Assembly: GCA_000507305.1 (NCBI GenBank)
Contig: DF239899.1
Location: 62,001-126,000, forward strand
DNA from: Breviolum minutum Mf 1.05b.01
Lineage: Eukaryota > Sar > Dinophyceae > Suessiales > Symbiodiniaceae
Direction: 5' to 3'
DNA length: 64,000 nucleotides
The notes under the pieces were generated by a model that was not told the DNA's origin, ran no database searches, and saw only the letters and a program-made list of their open reading frames with translations. Below, piece after piece: positions 36,728-47,477 of this stretch. Within the stretch, counting starts at the first letter, position 1. Each line of letters opens with the position of its first letter. Both the position numbers and the translations under genes were made by a program.

Positions 36728-37476
36728 TTAGAATGGCAACACCATTGTCTCGAACAATTCCTTGTGAAACCATAAAGTCAATGCCACCTTGGTTTCGGAG
36801 GTGTCAAAGGACCCCAGAAACATGGCCTAAAACACAAAGACCTCAGAGGGTATTTGGAAGACTAGGGATGGTTCATTTTGGAGAGCGTGGCTGGTGGCTG
36901 AACCTATCCAGGACAAACTTCCTAAAAACATATTAATTACGCTATAACGATCTACCTCACCACACAGTGACAAGCCAGTGGCAAAATGAAAGCTCCCCTA
37001 CTTAAAAAGAATATACTACACTCCCTAAGTCCAACAGCTCGCCCCTAAAAATTGGTGGCTTCCAGTGGGAATGCGGTCTATTTTCAGGGGCGAACTGTTA
37101 TTTTCAGGGAATCCAGGAATACTTGGAGGGGTGAACCAATCTATAATATCTATTGGTGGCTCATCCAAACACCTGGGATCTGTAGGATGAAAGGCATGCC
37201 ATCTGACAAGCATCAACACGAACCGAAGCCTCAAACTAACAGAAAATTTGCACCTGAAAAGTGAGGAGGGGTTGGGAGACTTGCTCTCCTTTTCCCACGA
37301 GAACGGCCTCCTTTTCGCCCGGAAAAAAAATGGTGGCACCTGTGACAAAGGAGTTGCCCCACAAGAAGCATAGCAACATCCTGATGACCGAGGTCGACGT
37401 CAGTTTCCACGTTTGTCTCAGATTCAGATTTGATTTCTATAGTCAGTTGTTTTGTTGTCACCCGTTTGTAAGACAT
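36728..37476 (-). CDS. Four-exon gene with element-derived introns, unknown protein
   Basis: Proposed exons, in order of transcription: 37340-37476, 37123-37229, 36966-36997 and 36728-36826. Together they give 375 nt, an ORF of 124 codons plus TAA. It starts at an ATG (MSYKRVTTKQ) with an in-frame TGA upstream. Introns are 110, 125 and 139 nt, all GT-AG. The first two consist mostly of family D elements and the third contains a family M end. Phases match at all three junctions (2, 1, 0), which is unlikely by chance. The protein has an acidic, charged N-terminus, then LVRWHAF and PPIDIIDWF. I recognise no family. The third donor (GTGTGG) is weaker than an overlapping GTGAGG, chosen because it keeps the frame. 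The gene may continue downstream by splicing before the TAA. Confidence 0.55.
36998..37122 (-). repeat. Family D element acting as intron 2
   Basis: Family D copy 37019-37113 (CTCCCTAAGTCCAACAGC ... CTGTTATTTTCAGGGA) lies inside a 125 nt GTATTC...AAGTAG intron. Both neighbouring exons stay in frame after removal. Confidence 0.5.
37230..37339 (-). repeat. Family D element acting as intron 1
   Basis: The intron begins GTGCCACC and ends CTGTTAGTTTGAG. Its end matches the family D terminus (TGTTAGTTTCAGGGAG in other copies). Splicing it out joins CAC-AG to G-CTT in frame. Confidence 0.5.
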
Positions 37477-37835
37477 TAGTGCAACTCATTTTTTGTTTGT
37501 TTCTGTATGATCTCCCCGAATGGGGATGAACATTCCAAAGACATGTTTGAAACTACCACCTAGCCATGCTACACCCCCGAAGTTCAACACAGCCCCTGAT
37601 GATTATCATGGCTGAACAACTACCCCTAGACATCCAAAATCCTCCAGTCATACCTGCTGAGTAGGTGTTTGGAACATTTTGGAACCCTTAAAAGCCTTCT
37701 CATGAGATGTTTTGGGGTTCAAACACATCCTCACCTGGTATTTGGATGTCTAGGGTACTTTCCTTTTGGCAGTCAGGTGCAAATTGCTCAGTGGTAAAAC
37801 TCGCTGTTAAAAAAACTTCCAGGGTAAGTAAGCTG

Positions 37836-37942
37836 TTCCCTTGGACCCCAACAACCCATGGAAAAATGAAGGTTTCACACCCCAAAATATGGGTGAAATA
37901 ACACCTAAAAATGAAGGTTTACCATGGTTCCCATTGTTGGTT
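37836..37942. repeat. Family I element
   Basis: Family I has two direct copies of AAAAATGAAGGTTTT around CACCCCAAAATATGGGTT, with CTTGGACCCCAACAACCCA and GGTTCCCAT ends. Other copies: 2994-3096, 8466-8560, 24458-24563 (inverse), 60893-60995, 61651-61742 (inverse). Confidence 0.65.
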
Positions 37943-38137
37943 GCTCACCTCCATCTGATATTTCCCCATTCCCCAAAAAAAACTAAATCTCCCAAGGCAC
38001 GCGGAGGCGGTACCAAACTGCGATTGCCAATCCAAATCTTCGAATTGTTCTTGGAAACTGGCACCTAAGGACAGCCCACGACTACCCTCCCCCCCCGGGT
38101 GCCCCCTGTGTTTTTTTTTGAGGACCCTATATAATAT

Positions 38138-38241
38138 ACCATCCATGGGACGATTGGTATTGTTTACCTACAGTTGGTTGGTTTTTAATGGTGAAATATG
38201 GGAAATGTAGGTTAAAAAAACCATACATGGATGCTATGGGA
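38138..38241. repeat. Family B element
   Basis: Full copy with a small internal duplication. Confidence 0.6.
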
Positions 38242-38341
38242 ACAAGGGACTTGTATTTTATTGAAGTGTGAAGTCAAAACAATCATTTATAGTCTCGTGG
38301 AATTCTTGATGAACCAAACCCCCACCAAGACAATGGCCTTT

Positions 38342-38964
38342 TCAGTTCAAGACAATTGAACGAAAATAGTGGACATCTTTGGACGGAACAAGGCTAGCGT
38401 GTTGATGTACTTGTTTTGGCTCGTGACCTTCCAAACCTTCGAAAACTGGTACAAGGTCAATAAACAAATACATCACCAAGAATTTCAGGTACCTAAAATG
38501 GAGGGTTTCCTGAACCTTATTTTAGGCTCTTTTGGAGGTGGGTTTTTCCTTACATAAGCCGTATCCATAGGTGAGGATTCCTCCATTTTAGGTACCTGAA
38601 ATGCTTGGTGAAATCCGTTGAGAAAGTGTGCACCCGAAAAAACTTGGAATCCAAGCAAAGGAAGCCAATTGGCAGAATATGCGGCTTACAAACCAGGAAT
38701 AGTCCTTGCCTTCATTTGGGGGCACCTATTACCAGAATCCATCCATTGAACAATCCCTCTTTCAAAAAGGTGACAAACAGTGACATACCTTCATTGGAAC
38801 CTAAGGGGACCTCCCAATACCACGTTTCCCCCAAGAAATAGCCTGCCTTATTAAGGGACTGTTAACCATTGGTTTCCCTTAATAATGCCTTATTAAACCC
38901 TTATTTCTTTGGCGGTGGTTGGCATTGGGGGGGTCCCCTTAGGTTCCCATAAGACCTCAACCAT
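38342..38964 (-). CDS. Four-exon small gene with introner introns, unknown protein
   Basis: Proposed exons: 38947-38964 (starting ATG), 38789-38800 (12 nt micro-exon), 38596-38684 and 38342-38492. They sum to 270 nt, 89 codons plus TGA. Introns are 146 nt (GA-AG, bounded by a 16 bp inverted repeat GGAACCTAAGGGGACC), 104 nt (GTATGT...TGTAAG) and 103 nt (GT-AG, perfect 18 bp inverted repeat). Frame is kept at all junctions. The last exon reads KFLVMYLFIDLVPVFEGLEG and onward to the stop. The first two exons are tiny and least certain. The 103 nt intron is symmetric, so the plus strand also has GT-AG there, but only the minus strand gives a long open frame downstream. No family is recognised. 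Confidence 0.48.
38493..38595 (-). repeat. 103 nt introner with perfect terminal inverted repeat
   Basis: The inverted repeat is AGGTACCTAAAATGGAGG at both ends. On the minus strand the intron starts GTACCTAAAATGG and ends CTCCATTTTAG, next to a second GTACCT. Removing 103 nt joins AG-G TAC CTG in frame. Confidence 0.6.
38801..38946 (-). repeat. 146 nt introner with GA-AG ends
   Basis: It is bounded by GGAACCTAAGGGGACC and its inverse. A related copy with the same core (CCAATGCCA...AAGAAATAG.TGGCCTTATTAA) lies at 40856-40960. GA donors are known for dinoflagellate introns. Frame is kept if it is spliced as GA-AG. Confidence 0.5.
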
Positions 38965-39342
38965 GTTCTCAAATTTTCACAAGTGATCAAAACCCACCGT
39001 CGTGACATGAACCATGAGATACTGGCGGGTTAATGGCGGGATTTCTATTTCACGGCTGTCATGAAATATCCCGGAATATAACTGGGTAGAATCAAATTGG
39101 ATTTGCACGGTTGATGCTTGGAAAAAGCTCCAAACATATGCTCCCAGATGGTGGTTAGATGGTGATTTATCATGGAGAATGGGTAAAGAATCTTAAACAA
39201 ACATAAACTTCATCATACTTCACCTGACCCAAAATGTGTCAGGTGACCTTCCATTATATTGGTTTTTTCATAGGGAACCTTATTTCATGGCGGAAAAAAA
39301 AACATCCCGAAACATACCTGGATAGTTTTTCCATCCCCTACA

Positions 39343-39444
39343 CTCCCTGAAACTAACCGCAGTTCGCCCCTGAAAATTAGGCCTAAACGCCCCAAAAGGA
39401 AACGATCCTATGCGAAACATCCATTTTCAGGTGCAAACTTGCTG
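39343..39444. repeat. Family D element abutting family J
   Basis: Ends CACTCCCTGAAACTAAC and AACTTGCTGTTTGGGGTG run into the J copy at 39448. Confidence 0.6.
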
Positions 39445-39800
39445 TTTGGGGTGTTTCCAAAAAATAGAGGTACCCCAAAATGGATGATTTATAATGGAAA
39501 ACCCCTTTTTTTAATGGATGAATTTGGGGGGAAAATACCCACTATTTTCGCAACCATCCATGTACCTCAAGCGCCCGAGATGCGGATGCCCAGAACTGCC
39601 AAAGCCCACCTCAGAGGGCGGATCCTTTGGAAAAGAAACGACTCCGATGACACCGACACCCTTCACTCACAGCCCGATCTTGGAGGATCATCCCAGGACT
39701 TCTACGTGGATGATAAGCATGGTTAGTTTTGGGTCCCTAACTGGGGTTGTGGGACCGCTTTCACATGGCCTTGTTATGGCTTATAAATGGGGATTACTAA

Positions 39801-39904
39801 CTAGTTGGTGGTTGAACCACCCATCTGCAAAATATTAGTCAAATTGCATCGTTTACCCCAGGTATCTGGGTGAAAACACAAAACATTTGAGTTGCCACCA
39901 CCTA
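39801..39904. repeat. Family A element at the edge of a family C element
   Basis: It starts exactly where a family C copy (39677-39800) breaks off after GGGGATTACTAA. Confidence 0.6.
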
Positions 39905-39972
39905 AAATCTCAATTAAAAAGAAAGATTGAGGACCAGGACCTCAGTCATCTTCGCCTCACTTTAACATATGT

Positions 39973-40191
39973 TTAATGGTCTTTGTCTTCCAGTGTAAAT
40001 GTTTTTGTCGGGTATCTTTTTCCGTGACGTTTCACTTCTGCAACCCACCATTTTGTTGCAAAGTTGCATTTGCAAAACTTAGGTCCGGTTTCGGTTAAAC
40101 ATGTTAAACATTGCGCAGTTTTATACCTAGCACCCAGGTCAACTAGTTTTACATCCTGGGGATCCGGAACAGAATGGGTTTCCTTTAACAA
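39973..40191 (-). CDS. Cysteine-containing terminal exon
   Basis: The minus frame reads LKETHSVPDPQDVKLVDLGA, RYKTAQCLTCLTETGPKFCK, CNFATKWWVAEVKRHGKRYP and ends with a TAA at 39973. The CLTC and CKC pairs could bind a metal, but spacing does not match a family I know. Confidence 0.55.
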   Translation of the reverse strand: MLKETHSVPDPQDVKLVDLGARYKTAQCLTCLTETGPKFCKCNFATKWWVAEVKRHGKRYPTKTFTLEDKDH

Positions 40192-40401
40192 GGCCCAGGC
40201 CGGCTATTAAACACCCTGATTTCTCGGGGGGTTCCCCTTGTCCGCGTGTTTTTCCAGCAATGAGACACTGCTTGTTGATTAGCCATAATAAATAGTAACT
40301 TGTTGGGAATCTTGAAGGACACCAACCCCAATCCCCACAAAACCCTCCCAGAAACGTAAGGCCTCCGTTAAGGGATTTTTTAAAGGCAAGGGAAAAAACC
40401 A

Positions 40402-40560
40402 CCATTTTTCCCTAGGAGTTCCATGAATCGACCAGTGGCAAGAAGAGTCCAGCGATATGGACCACGCCAAAGAGCAGCGGATACGCCCCAATGGCCGGCC
40501 TCACGTCAGCCATGCCGAGGTTGGTTGGGGATGGGAAAGGTGTCCATCGAGGTATACGCA
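40402..40560 (-). CDS. Membrane-protein exon
   Basis: The minus frame reads RIPRWTPFPSPTNLGMADVR, PAIGAYPLLFGVVHIAGLFL, PLVDSWNS, then TAG next to a repeat boundary. One clear hydrophobic helix is present. Local GC is higher than its surroundings. Confidence 0.5.
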
Positions 40561-41520
40561 ACAAAAAACGCATGCCTTAAAAACGAGTGGACAATGTTCA
40601 AAACCCTTGTGACATCCCATTGTAACTGATTGGTTAATGGGGATTCTGATAATGTTCTTACTGTAACCCGCATATATAACATAGGTAGTATAGGCTCCTA
40701 TGTAACTTCAACAACCACAAGGTTTTATGCAAAATTCCACACGGATATACGTCGGGATGGTCCTTCATGCCGAGTGGATTTAGAGGGATCGCCTACTAGA
40801 GGTCTACTAAACCTGGTGGTGAAGATTGCATCCTGCGGCCCGGGGAGCATCCCAAGATACCCCAATGCCAACCCCCCAAGAAATAGCTGGCCTTATTAAG
40901 GGGTTATGAACCATCATTGTCTCTTAAAGGGGTTGGGGTGGTGTCCTGAGGGTTCCCATGATTGCATCAGTTTCTGAAAAAAAAACGGGCTGAAAAACAA
41001 CAATTCCTCAAACAAACAATCTACTGAATACGACTTTCCACACCTCCACATGCCTTGGACTTGCTGATGATAGCTTTAAAAAAACTTGAAATATATAAAT
41101 ATAATCTGAGGAACGTACATCATCATTACTTCAAAAGTAAACTGTATACTGTAGATACCTTGACGCAAAAAATCCTGCAAACCAACTGATGAAAAGAAAA
41201 AACATGCAAACAATCCTGCAAACATGTTATATCTATTCTGCAAATGATGAATCCCATGTAGAGGTGAGAGTATACAATCACCAGCATCAAACAAATCCAA
41301 GTCCTCTCTTGGGGATGGGTGAATTGAAGGGGGGGGGGGTTGTTCTGATGAGGTCCTGCTTGGAACACATCTGTCAATCATCTCTACCAGGTGGGCCCAA
41401 AAAGCAGTTATAAGTAGGGGCCCATGTCACTCCACTGATTTCGGGGTGAAATATCCCCAGTTAGTTATTTCTACGGGCTGGATCACCCGCGCTGATCTTG
41501 GACATAGACATTGTCAAAAT

Positions 41521-41982
41521 CTACGTAGCTTTGAGATCATGTTCTCCTGCTGATTCAAACATTGCACCCCAAACGTCCCTTAGGATGCCTGGCCACGTCA
41601 CGTATTTTTTGGCAGCTGTTCCTTGATTCTTCGTGGCGACTGTGGCGATCTCCGTTTTGTCCCGTTGTATGAGTTTCAGAGCGGCAAATGTCAAAAGAAT
41701 ATGGTTCACCATCAAACGTGACTTGCGTTCTGTTTTGGAACTGCCTGGCATTAAGATGGCCTCGCAAAGTTCTATGTCGACGAGGATTTTCCCAGAGACT
41801 GTGGTGACGAAGTGGTCGAGGGATGGAGGTGTCATATCCTGTGAACTTTGCCATGAAGCGCCGCAGCAGCACAGACCCCTCAGTCTTTCGACCATTTGTC
41901 GCTCGTTTATAGCGCATGGCAGCATATGTTGGATCCAATGATAATCCTTGAAATTGTGGCAGGACGGCAGCAAGCTGAACAA
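41521..41982 (-). CDS. Large exon, unknown protein
   Basis: This is a 153-codon minus frame. The middle and end are strongly protein-like: MTPPSLDHFVTTVSGKILVD, IELCEAILMPGSSKTERKSR, LMVNHILLTFAALKLIQRDK. It is the longest clean exon candidate outside mobile elements. An overlapping second frame is an artefact of the same DNA. No family is recognised. Borders are approximate. Confidence 0.55.
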   Translation of the reverse strand: MFSLLPSCHNFKDYHWIQHMLPCAINERQMVERLRGLCCCGASWQSSQDMTPPSLDHFVTTVSGKILVDIELCEAILMPGSSKTERKSRLMVNHILLTFAALKLIQRDKTEIATVATKNQGTAAKKYVTWPGILRDVWGAMFESAGEHDLKAT

Positions 41983-42548
41983 TTAGGCTTCTACATTTTC
42001 AGCATCTGTCGCCACATGCTCCACCTGACATATGCCCGCTTCAGGTAAAGAATTATTGATATACTTGGAGGATCATCCCAGGACTTGTAAGTGGTCAGTA
42101 ACCCCCCTTTATAAGCCATCAATTTCGGGCATGTAAGGAAGGGGTCCCACAACCCGATCCTTACGGCTCCCATTTTTCTTCAGAGCTTGCAAGAGCACAG
42201 AACCACGGGATAGAAATCACTCTTTTCATACTGTTGATGGTTCAGAAATCCCATTCCCAACCACCTGGGATGGTGCTAAAACCTCTGGTAAATCATGGAA
42301 TAAACTTCCTTCACCTCAACTGGTGCTTTCTGGGAATTTCTGAACCATAGGAGTTTTTCAACGCGCCTGGATCTTAGAAAAGCAGCAGAGCAGCGTAAGA
42401 CGGCAATGCCCAAACGAAGATACGTCCAGGTGAAACTTGTGAAGATAAGACCGATGATACCTGAGTTTCAATGGAAAGTCTTGGAGGATGGGTGAGAAAT
42501 GTTCATAAATATGTATTTATAAAAATCCAAATTATACTGTATTTACCT

Positions 42549-42644
42549 AGGTGGTGGTTTCAACCCATTTGGAAAAATATGAGTCAAAATGGGAATCTTT
42601 CCAAGTAGGGATAGAAATTAAAAATGATTGAAACCACCGACCAG
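42549..42644. repeat. Family A element
   Basis: Full copy. Confidence 0.65.
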
Positions 42645-43861
42645 TAACATATATCTGGGCAAATTGCTATACTTCCTAGGCATTCCTAAACCTGAAATTT
42701 TCGGGCATTTGGTTGAGGATTCCATGACTTTTCACCATTTCGGGGTGACAAGCAGATATATGCACGCGTAGACTGTAGCGTCTCTATAGTAGAACTTGTG
42801 GTAACTAGTTGGTTATATAGATAGGTTGTTTCCCCTAGAGACAGGGGACTGAATTGCTCCCAATATGTATTGTTTAAGATGTATGTAAATGTAAAAAACA
42901 CATGTTTTTACCTTTCAGCCCCCATGTCTTATTTTTGGTGGTTAAGGGGCTCAAATTTCAGACTTTTGGAAGACTCAGGCGTGTATAAAAACAAGTATAT
43001 ATACATATATTGCATTTTATATACACTACTAGGTGGTTCATGGTAGTCAGTAGCAAGTTGGTAGGTTGGATGATAAGCCTACAAGTATTTAAGGGACGTA
43101 TAAACCAACTTGCAGGGGTTGATCATCCGTTCCTAACTTACCATGAGGCACCAAGGAGCCTCTCATTCATGCGAACTGTGTAGGTCGCGATAAAAAAAAA
43201 TCACTTCTTCAATTTGGATCTACTGAAACTTCTACATGACACTGTTCCATCTGTTCCTATTTCGAGGATGTAATCTCCCAGGAACTTTGGAACCCCTATT
43301 TTTTTTGGGGGTACAGAAGTTGTAGCATACAACCCCCAAAAGGTTAACAGTTCGCCCCTGCAAAATGGTGCTTTGAAAACGACTTTCCTTGTTTTGGGGG
43401 GTTCCGGTAAGCAAACTTTGAGGGGCGAGCTGTGGAAAACTTCCAGGAGGTATTTTTTTTCAAAAATCATTGGTTGAAACCACTCAAACTAGTAATCTTG
43501 GAATTGTGTTGCTTGGTGAGTCTTTACTTTCTACCATCTGCTTAATGATTGGGAAATAAGCATTTTGAAATTTTAGTGCTACTTTTTTCCAACCATGAAG
43601 GTGTCGAAAACCTAAGCAGAGTCAACTAATTAGTCAGCATGTTGGTTGAATTCTACTTAGCAAACCTTGGGTAATCCCTTACTAGCGTTAGTTGCACTTC
43701 CAGGGACTACACCCTTGAAAACTAACATGGATACTCAAATTTCACACGGGTAGATGGAGTACATGGCGGGCCCGCAGCCTAGCTATAAACAGAGTCAAAT
43801 TTTCCCTAGAAAAGGTCGAAAATCAATGGGTTTTTCACCCCGAAATGAATCTATGAATGGA

Positions 43862-43960
43862 CTAGTTGGTGGTTTCAACCCCCTTTGAAAAAAAATAGTC
43901 AAATTGGGAATCATCTTCCCAAATAGCAATGAAAAAAAATCTTTGAAACCACCAACTAGT
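43862..43960. repeat. Family A element
   Basis: Full copy; ACTAGT at both ends. Confidence 0.65.
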
Positions 43961-43984
43961 TATAAGTTATATCTGTTTTTTGGG

Positions 43985-44175
43985 CCGCAACGTCCGGCAA
44001 AAACCTCCCCAGAATCCAAGGCTCCCAAGATGACGAAGGGCCATCCCAGATGTGCCTGGAGTTTGACGGAGGCATGGGAGGGTATTAGTGGGAAGATCGA
44101 TCTACCACCCATTTTTTGGGAGGAAGGGATGGATCAGCTCCCAAGGACTTGGGTGATTACGGTAGGGTGTGGAAC
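43985..44175 (+). CDS. Weak exon candidate
   Basis: The plus frame is open with KAPKMTKGHPRCAWSLTEAW and GKIDLPPIFWEEGMDQL. The minus strand is also open in places, so strand is uncertain. Confidence 0.25.
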
Positions 44176-44519
44176 CCAAAAATAAAGGGGATTTTACCCC
44201 CCAAATGGATGTAATTTATAATGGAAAACCCAATTTTTTAGTGGATGATTTGGGGGGGAAAACCCCACTATTTTTCGGAAACAGTTCACGTGGTTAATAG
44301 CTAATACGCAATGGTTGGTTTTCGTCCCCGATTCCTGGGAGTTGTGGGAGCCCCTTTACAAATGGGCCTTTTTTTGGATGGCTTATAAATGGAGGTCCCA
44401 TCCTAACCACTGAAACAAGTCCTGGGATGATCCTCCCAAGCATGGCATCACCTTTATGATGGTAGACTGGGAAAGTGGATCCGCATCGTGGGATTACCAT
44501 GGAATTGCCGCAGATGTTT

Positions 44520-44566
44520 GTTCCACAAAACCATGCACAACGAAAGCAACTGAAAAAGAACAAGAA
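44520..44566 (-). CDS. Short exon candidate with splice-like borders
   Basis: A stretch between TTCTTTTTCAG and a GTAATC donor on the minus strand encodes LLSLCMVLWNKHLRQFH or CFRCAWFCGTNICGNSM depending on phase. A strong pyrimidine tract supports the acceptor. Confidence 0.3.
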
Positions 44567-44835
44567 ACCTACGGTTGGCATTGAAGGACTTGGGGTAATT
44601 TGTCAAATGAAATAAATTGATGGTTATAAATTGATAGTTATACAAACCATGTCCTTGCGCAGTAAGAGGCCCCCTAACAGTTGTAAGTGGATTGATTCCT
44701 GGTTATTCCCTATTACAACTCAGGAGATTCCTAGGGTTTTTCTAAAAGCAAACATGGCACCTGAAAATGGAGCCCTGCAACTGAGAGCTGCTCCTTTTAG
44801 GACCATTTTTCACGATCAATGTGACACAAATCCAA

Positions 44836-44985
44836 TCAGTATAACCTCCTGTTCAACCAACACGCCTCAACACCCAGTAGCGCTGCAGGTGGTGCATCTG
44901 CAATGGCCATAGCACCAAGCAGCATCAATGCCAATGGGCCACCAATGGCCACCATCTTCACGACCAAATGAACAGGGAAATATGC
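44836..44985 (-). CDS. Membrane-protein exon
   Basis: The exon follows CATTGAG and is 49 codons plus TGA, or is spliced just before. It reads AYFPVHLVVKMVAIGGPLAL, MLLGAMAIADAPPAALLGVE. One or two transmembrane helices are likely. No family is assigned. Confidence 0.55.
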   Translation of the reverse strand, partial: AYFPVHLVVKMVAIGGPLALMLLGAMAIADAPPAALLGVEACWLNRRLY

Positions 44986-45384
44986 CTCAATGACTCAAGG
45001 ACCAGTGACATACGCTGTTGATGCTTCAGAAATCCGGCGAGAAAACCAGTTGATAAGATAAATATCACATTTCTTTATAGAGTTTCATACATCCCAGGTG
45101 GTTGGGAATGGAATTTCTGAAGCGTCAACAGGATGAGAATGAATGCGTGTGTGCGTGTGTGTGTGTAAAAAATGTAACTGGCAATTCTGCGATTGTGACC
45201 TTTATGGGATGCCAAAGTACAACTTGTGGACCAAGGTTGTTGGTGAACTCCACCTAGTTGAGAAATCCAGGTAAGTCGAAATCACCTGGAATATCCTGTG
45301 CAAGTCCTGAAGCATTTCAACATTTAGTTTCCAATGTTTCCAAAACTTGTTGATCACAAAAATCCAACTTCTTACAAGTGTCAC

Positions 45385-45490
45385 TTCCCCGAAAAATTAA
45401 CATGGAAGCCCTTAACATAATGGTTTGGAAGATGATTTTCCCTGTCAAAATGGGTGTTTTTCAGGTTCCATGTTGATTTTTGGGACGTAC
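45385..45490. repeat. Family D element after a splice donor
   Basis: Full copy (AACATGGAAGCC ... CAGGTTCCATGTTGATT) just downstream of the 45.5 kb exon. Confidence 0.6.
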
Positions 45491-45610
45491 CAAATCGAAA
45501 TCTGCCAAGTGACCAACAGTAGTAAGAAACCTCCACTGGAGACAGCTGCCGTGCCCAAAGCTGCCAAAATGCCCTGCGAATGAGCCACGAAGAACAACAA
45601 AAACATTGCC
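45491..45610 (-). CDS. Membrane-protein exon with canonical donor
   Basis: This 120 nt exon lies between ATCCCAG and GTACGT. It reads AMFLLFFVAHSQGILAALGT, AAVSSGGFLLLLVTWQISIW, giving two hydrophobic helices with a short Gly/Ser loop. A family D copy follows the donor. It is probably one gene with the other minus-strand membrane exons at 44.8 and 40.5 kb, though linkage is unproved. Confidence 0.6.
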
Positions 45611-45650
45611 CTGGGATTCCAACCACCATTAAANCCCAGGGATTGGTTAC
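45611..45650. repeat. Truncated element with ambiguous base N
   Basis: Both ends of the CCCTGGGATTCCAACCACC family are present, but the ~80-100 bp body seen in the copy at 17375-17497 is missing and an N stands at 45634. It looks like an assembly collapse inside an intron. Confidence 0.6.
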
Positions 45651-45785
45651 TTTCCACGATACCCCATACTTGGAACCATGAAATCTCCAACGGTCGGACC
45701 CACTGAACGGACCCCCCAAACCTGAGTATCTAATAGCTCGATCGCAACTTACTTCAGGGTTCCGTTGGAAGGTCCCATTCAATTT
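45651..45785 (-). CDS. Exon upstream of membrane exon
   Basis: The minus frame reads NPEVSCDRAIRYSGLGGPFS, GSDRWRFHGSKYGVSWK, ending before GTAACC. A GTAAGT inside it could be an alternative donor. It is followed by the collapsed element with the ambiguous base. Confidence 0.45.
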
Positions 45786-46420
45786 TTGATGGATTGGATG
45801 TCCCAGGAGGTTACATCCGAAGGCTAGGATCAGTGGGTTATAACACTTATAACCCCAACATATCCCATTTATATAAGTAGGTTACTACCCATTTACAAAC
45901 TATTTGGGACATCCTAGTAGGATGCATGTATGGTATACTTCCCTACATGGATGGTTGATGCTGTGGACGTCTAGGGTAGGTCTTCGGGATGTTTGTGACT
46001 CTTTGATGCTTGTTTTTTTCTTGAACAATGCCCAAATATTTCAACCACAAGATGGCGATTGGATTTCGTGGTATTGAATTCGGGTGGTAGAAAGTGATAA
46101 AGATAACATTTAATAAAAACAAAGGTTTGGCGCCAACAGTTGTCCCTATTTCAGGAATAAATTCACCCCAATAATTCCAAAAGTGGTGGTGATGTTTGTC
46201 TATTCATGGATATATGTATCTGAAAATAAATATACATTACAACTTTAAGTACCCTTGTTCAATGAAATTCAAGAGCTTCTGGGCAAATTGCTACTCTCAT
46301 GAGTTCCTAAAACTGGATTAGAACGCCACCATTTGGTGTGACCATGGTTGAGGTCGCTGTAATTTGCCTAGATCGTTTCTGTTTCAACACAGTTCATGAA
46401 TCTGAGAAAGGCAACAACAC

Positions 46421-46602
46421 GGAGGATCATCCCAGAACTTGGATGCGTGGTTAGGATCAATCCCATGTAGGTTCGCCTATGCCATTTATATAGGCCATTT
46501 GGAAGGGAACCAACCCCGATCCTCAGGGCACTTACGATCACCATGGTTGGCAAAAGCACGTATCACTGATCACCAAGTCCTGGGAGGATCCTATCCTCCA
46601 AG
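46421..46602. repeat. Family C element
   Basis: Long-form copy. Confidence 0.65.
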
Positions 46603-46912
46603 CAGCAAACTGATTGAGGCCAAATCAAAAAAAATATCACGAACCTAGATGTCCCTGAAATAATGGTATTTCCCTCCCTATTCGCTACCTTTCTAGGGTG
46701 AAATCGGTCGCGTGAGGTCGCGAACTCCAGCTTAATTTGATCCAGTTTTTCCCCGCGCCTGCGACTCCAAGCGTAAATTCTCGGGCCGCAGTTCCACAAA
46801 ATTGGTCACAGCATCCTGCGACACGGCTTCAATGGTTGGTTTATGTCGGTGATTGGCGATGGCTCACCCTCCACTGGGATACATAATACATGTTACCCAT
46901 ATCTATCTTATC

Positions 46913-47134
46913 TGTCAAGGGATATGACACCGATATATCTGCCTATAATGGTCAGTATCGTAGAATGAATACAATGCGATAGATGTTAAGCAGCTCACAC
47001 TTCGCTCTTTTTGGACCTAACCTCGCTACGTAAGAAAGGTCGGTGCCTTGAGCCAAAGAGGAAAGACAGGACGTCATATATGTGCATATTATGCACATAT
47101 GTATGGTTCATGTATGACACCAGTTCTGTTAACA
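46913..47134. repeat. Left LTR of the compact element
   Basis: This 222 bp copy has TG...CA ends and a short terminal inverted repeat (TGT...ACA). It contains a palindromic stretch, TGCATATTATGCA, near 47086-47098. The base next to its inner edge begins CCCCCACGG, which read on the minus strand is a G-rich run (GTGGGGG) like a polypurine tract. Confidence 0.88.
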
Positions 47135-47477
47135 CCCCCACGGTGTCGGTAACGGCCCGGGCGATCTTCACATCTGGGTCACACAGACGTCATCGTCCTC
47201 ATTTTGGCTCATATAGCTTTAGAGTCTTCGCTCTTTATTTTTGACTGTAGGACCAATACATCATCCTTTTCAGTCTCATGCAAAAAATCAAATCTTTACC
47301 GATGAAATACCGGAGAACTCCAGGTAATTCATGACAAAGTTTCTACAACGTCTTACAGGACTGAAGAACTTCAAGTCCGTGCGTATTTGAATATCGAAAA
47401 CATTCGACCTAACGCATCTACGGAGACACTCACAAGTGGGTGAAACCTACACTACGCCCGGCTCTCATGTTTTCTCC

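Noticed and set aside
38369..39005. Plus-strand gene across the same two introners at 38.4-39.0 kb
   Set aside because: The symmetric elements also allow plus-strand splicing and the joined frame is open over about 90 codons, but no upstream acceptor or start fits. The minus strand gives a start, better-looking protein and consistent phases.
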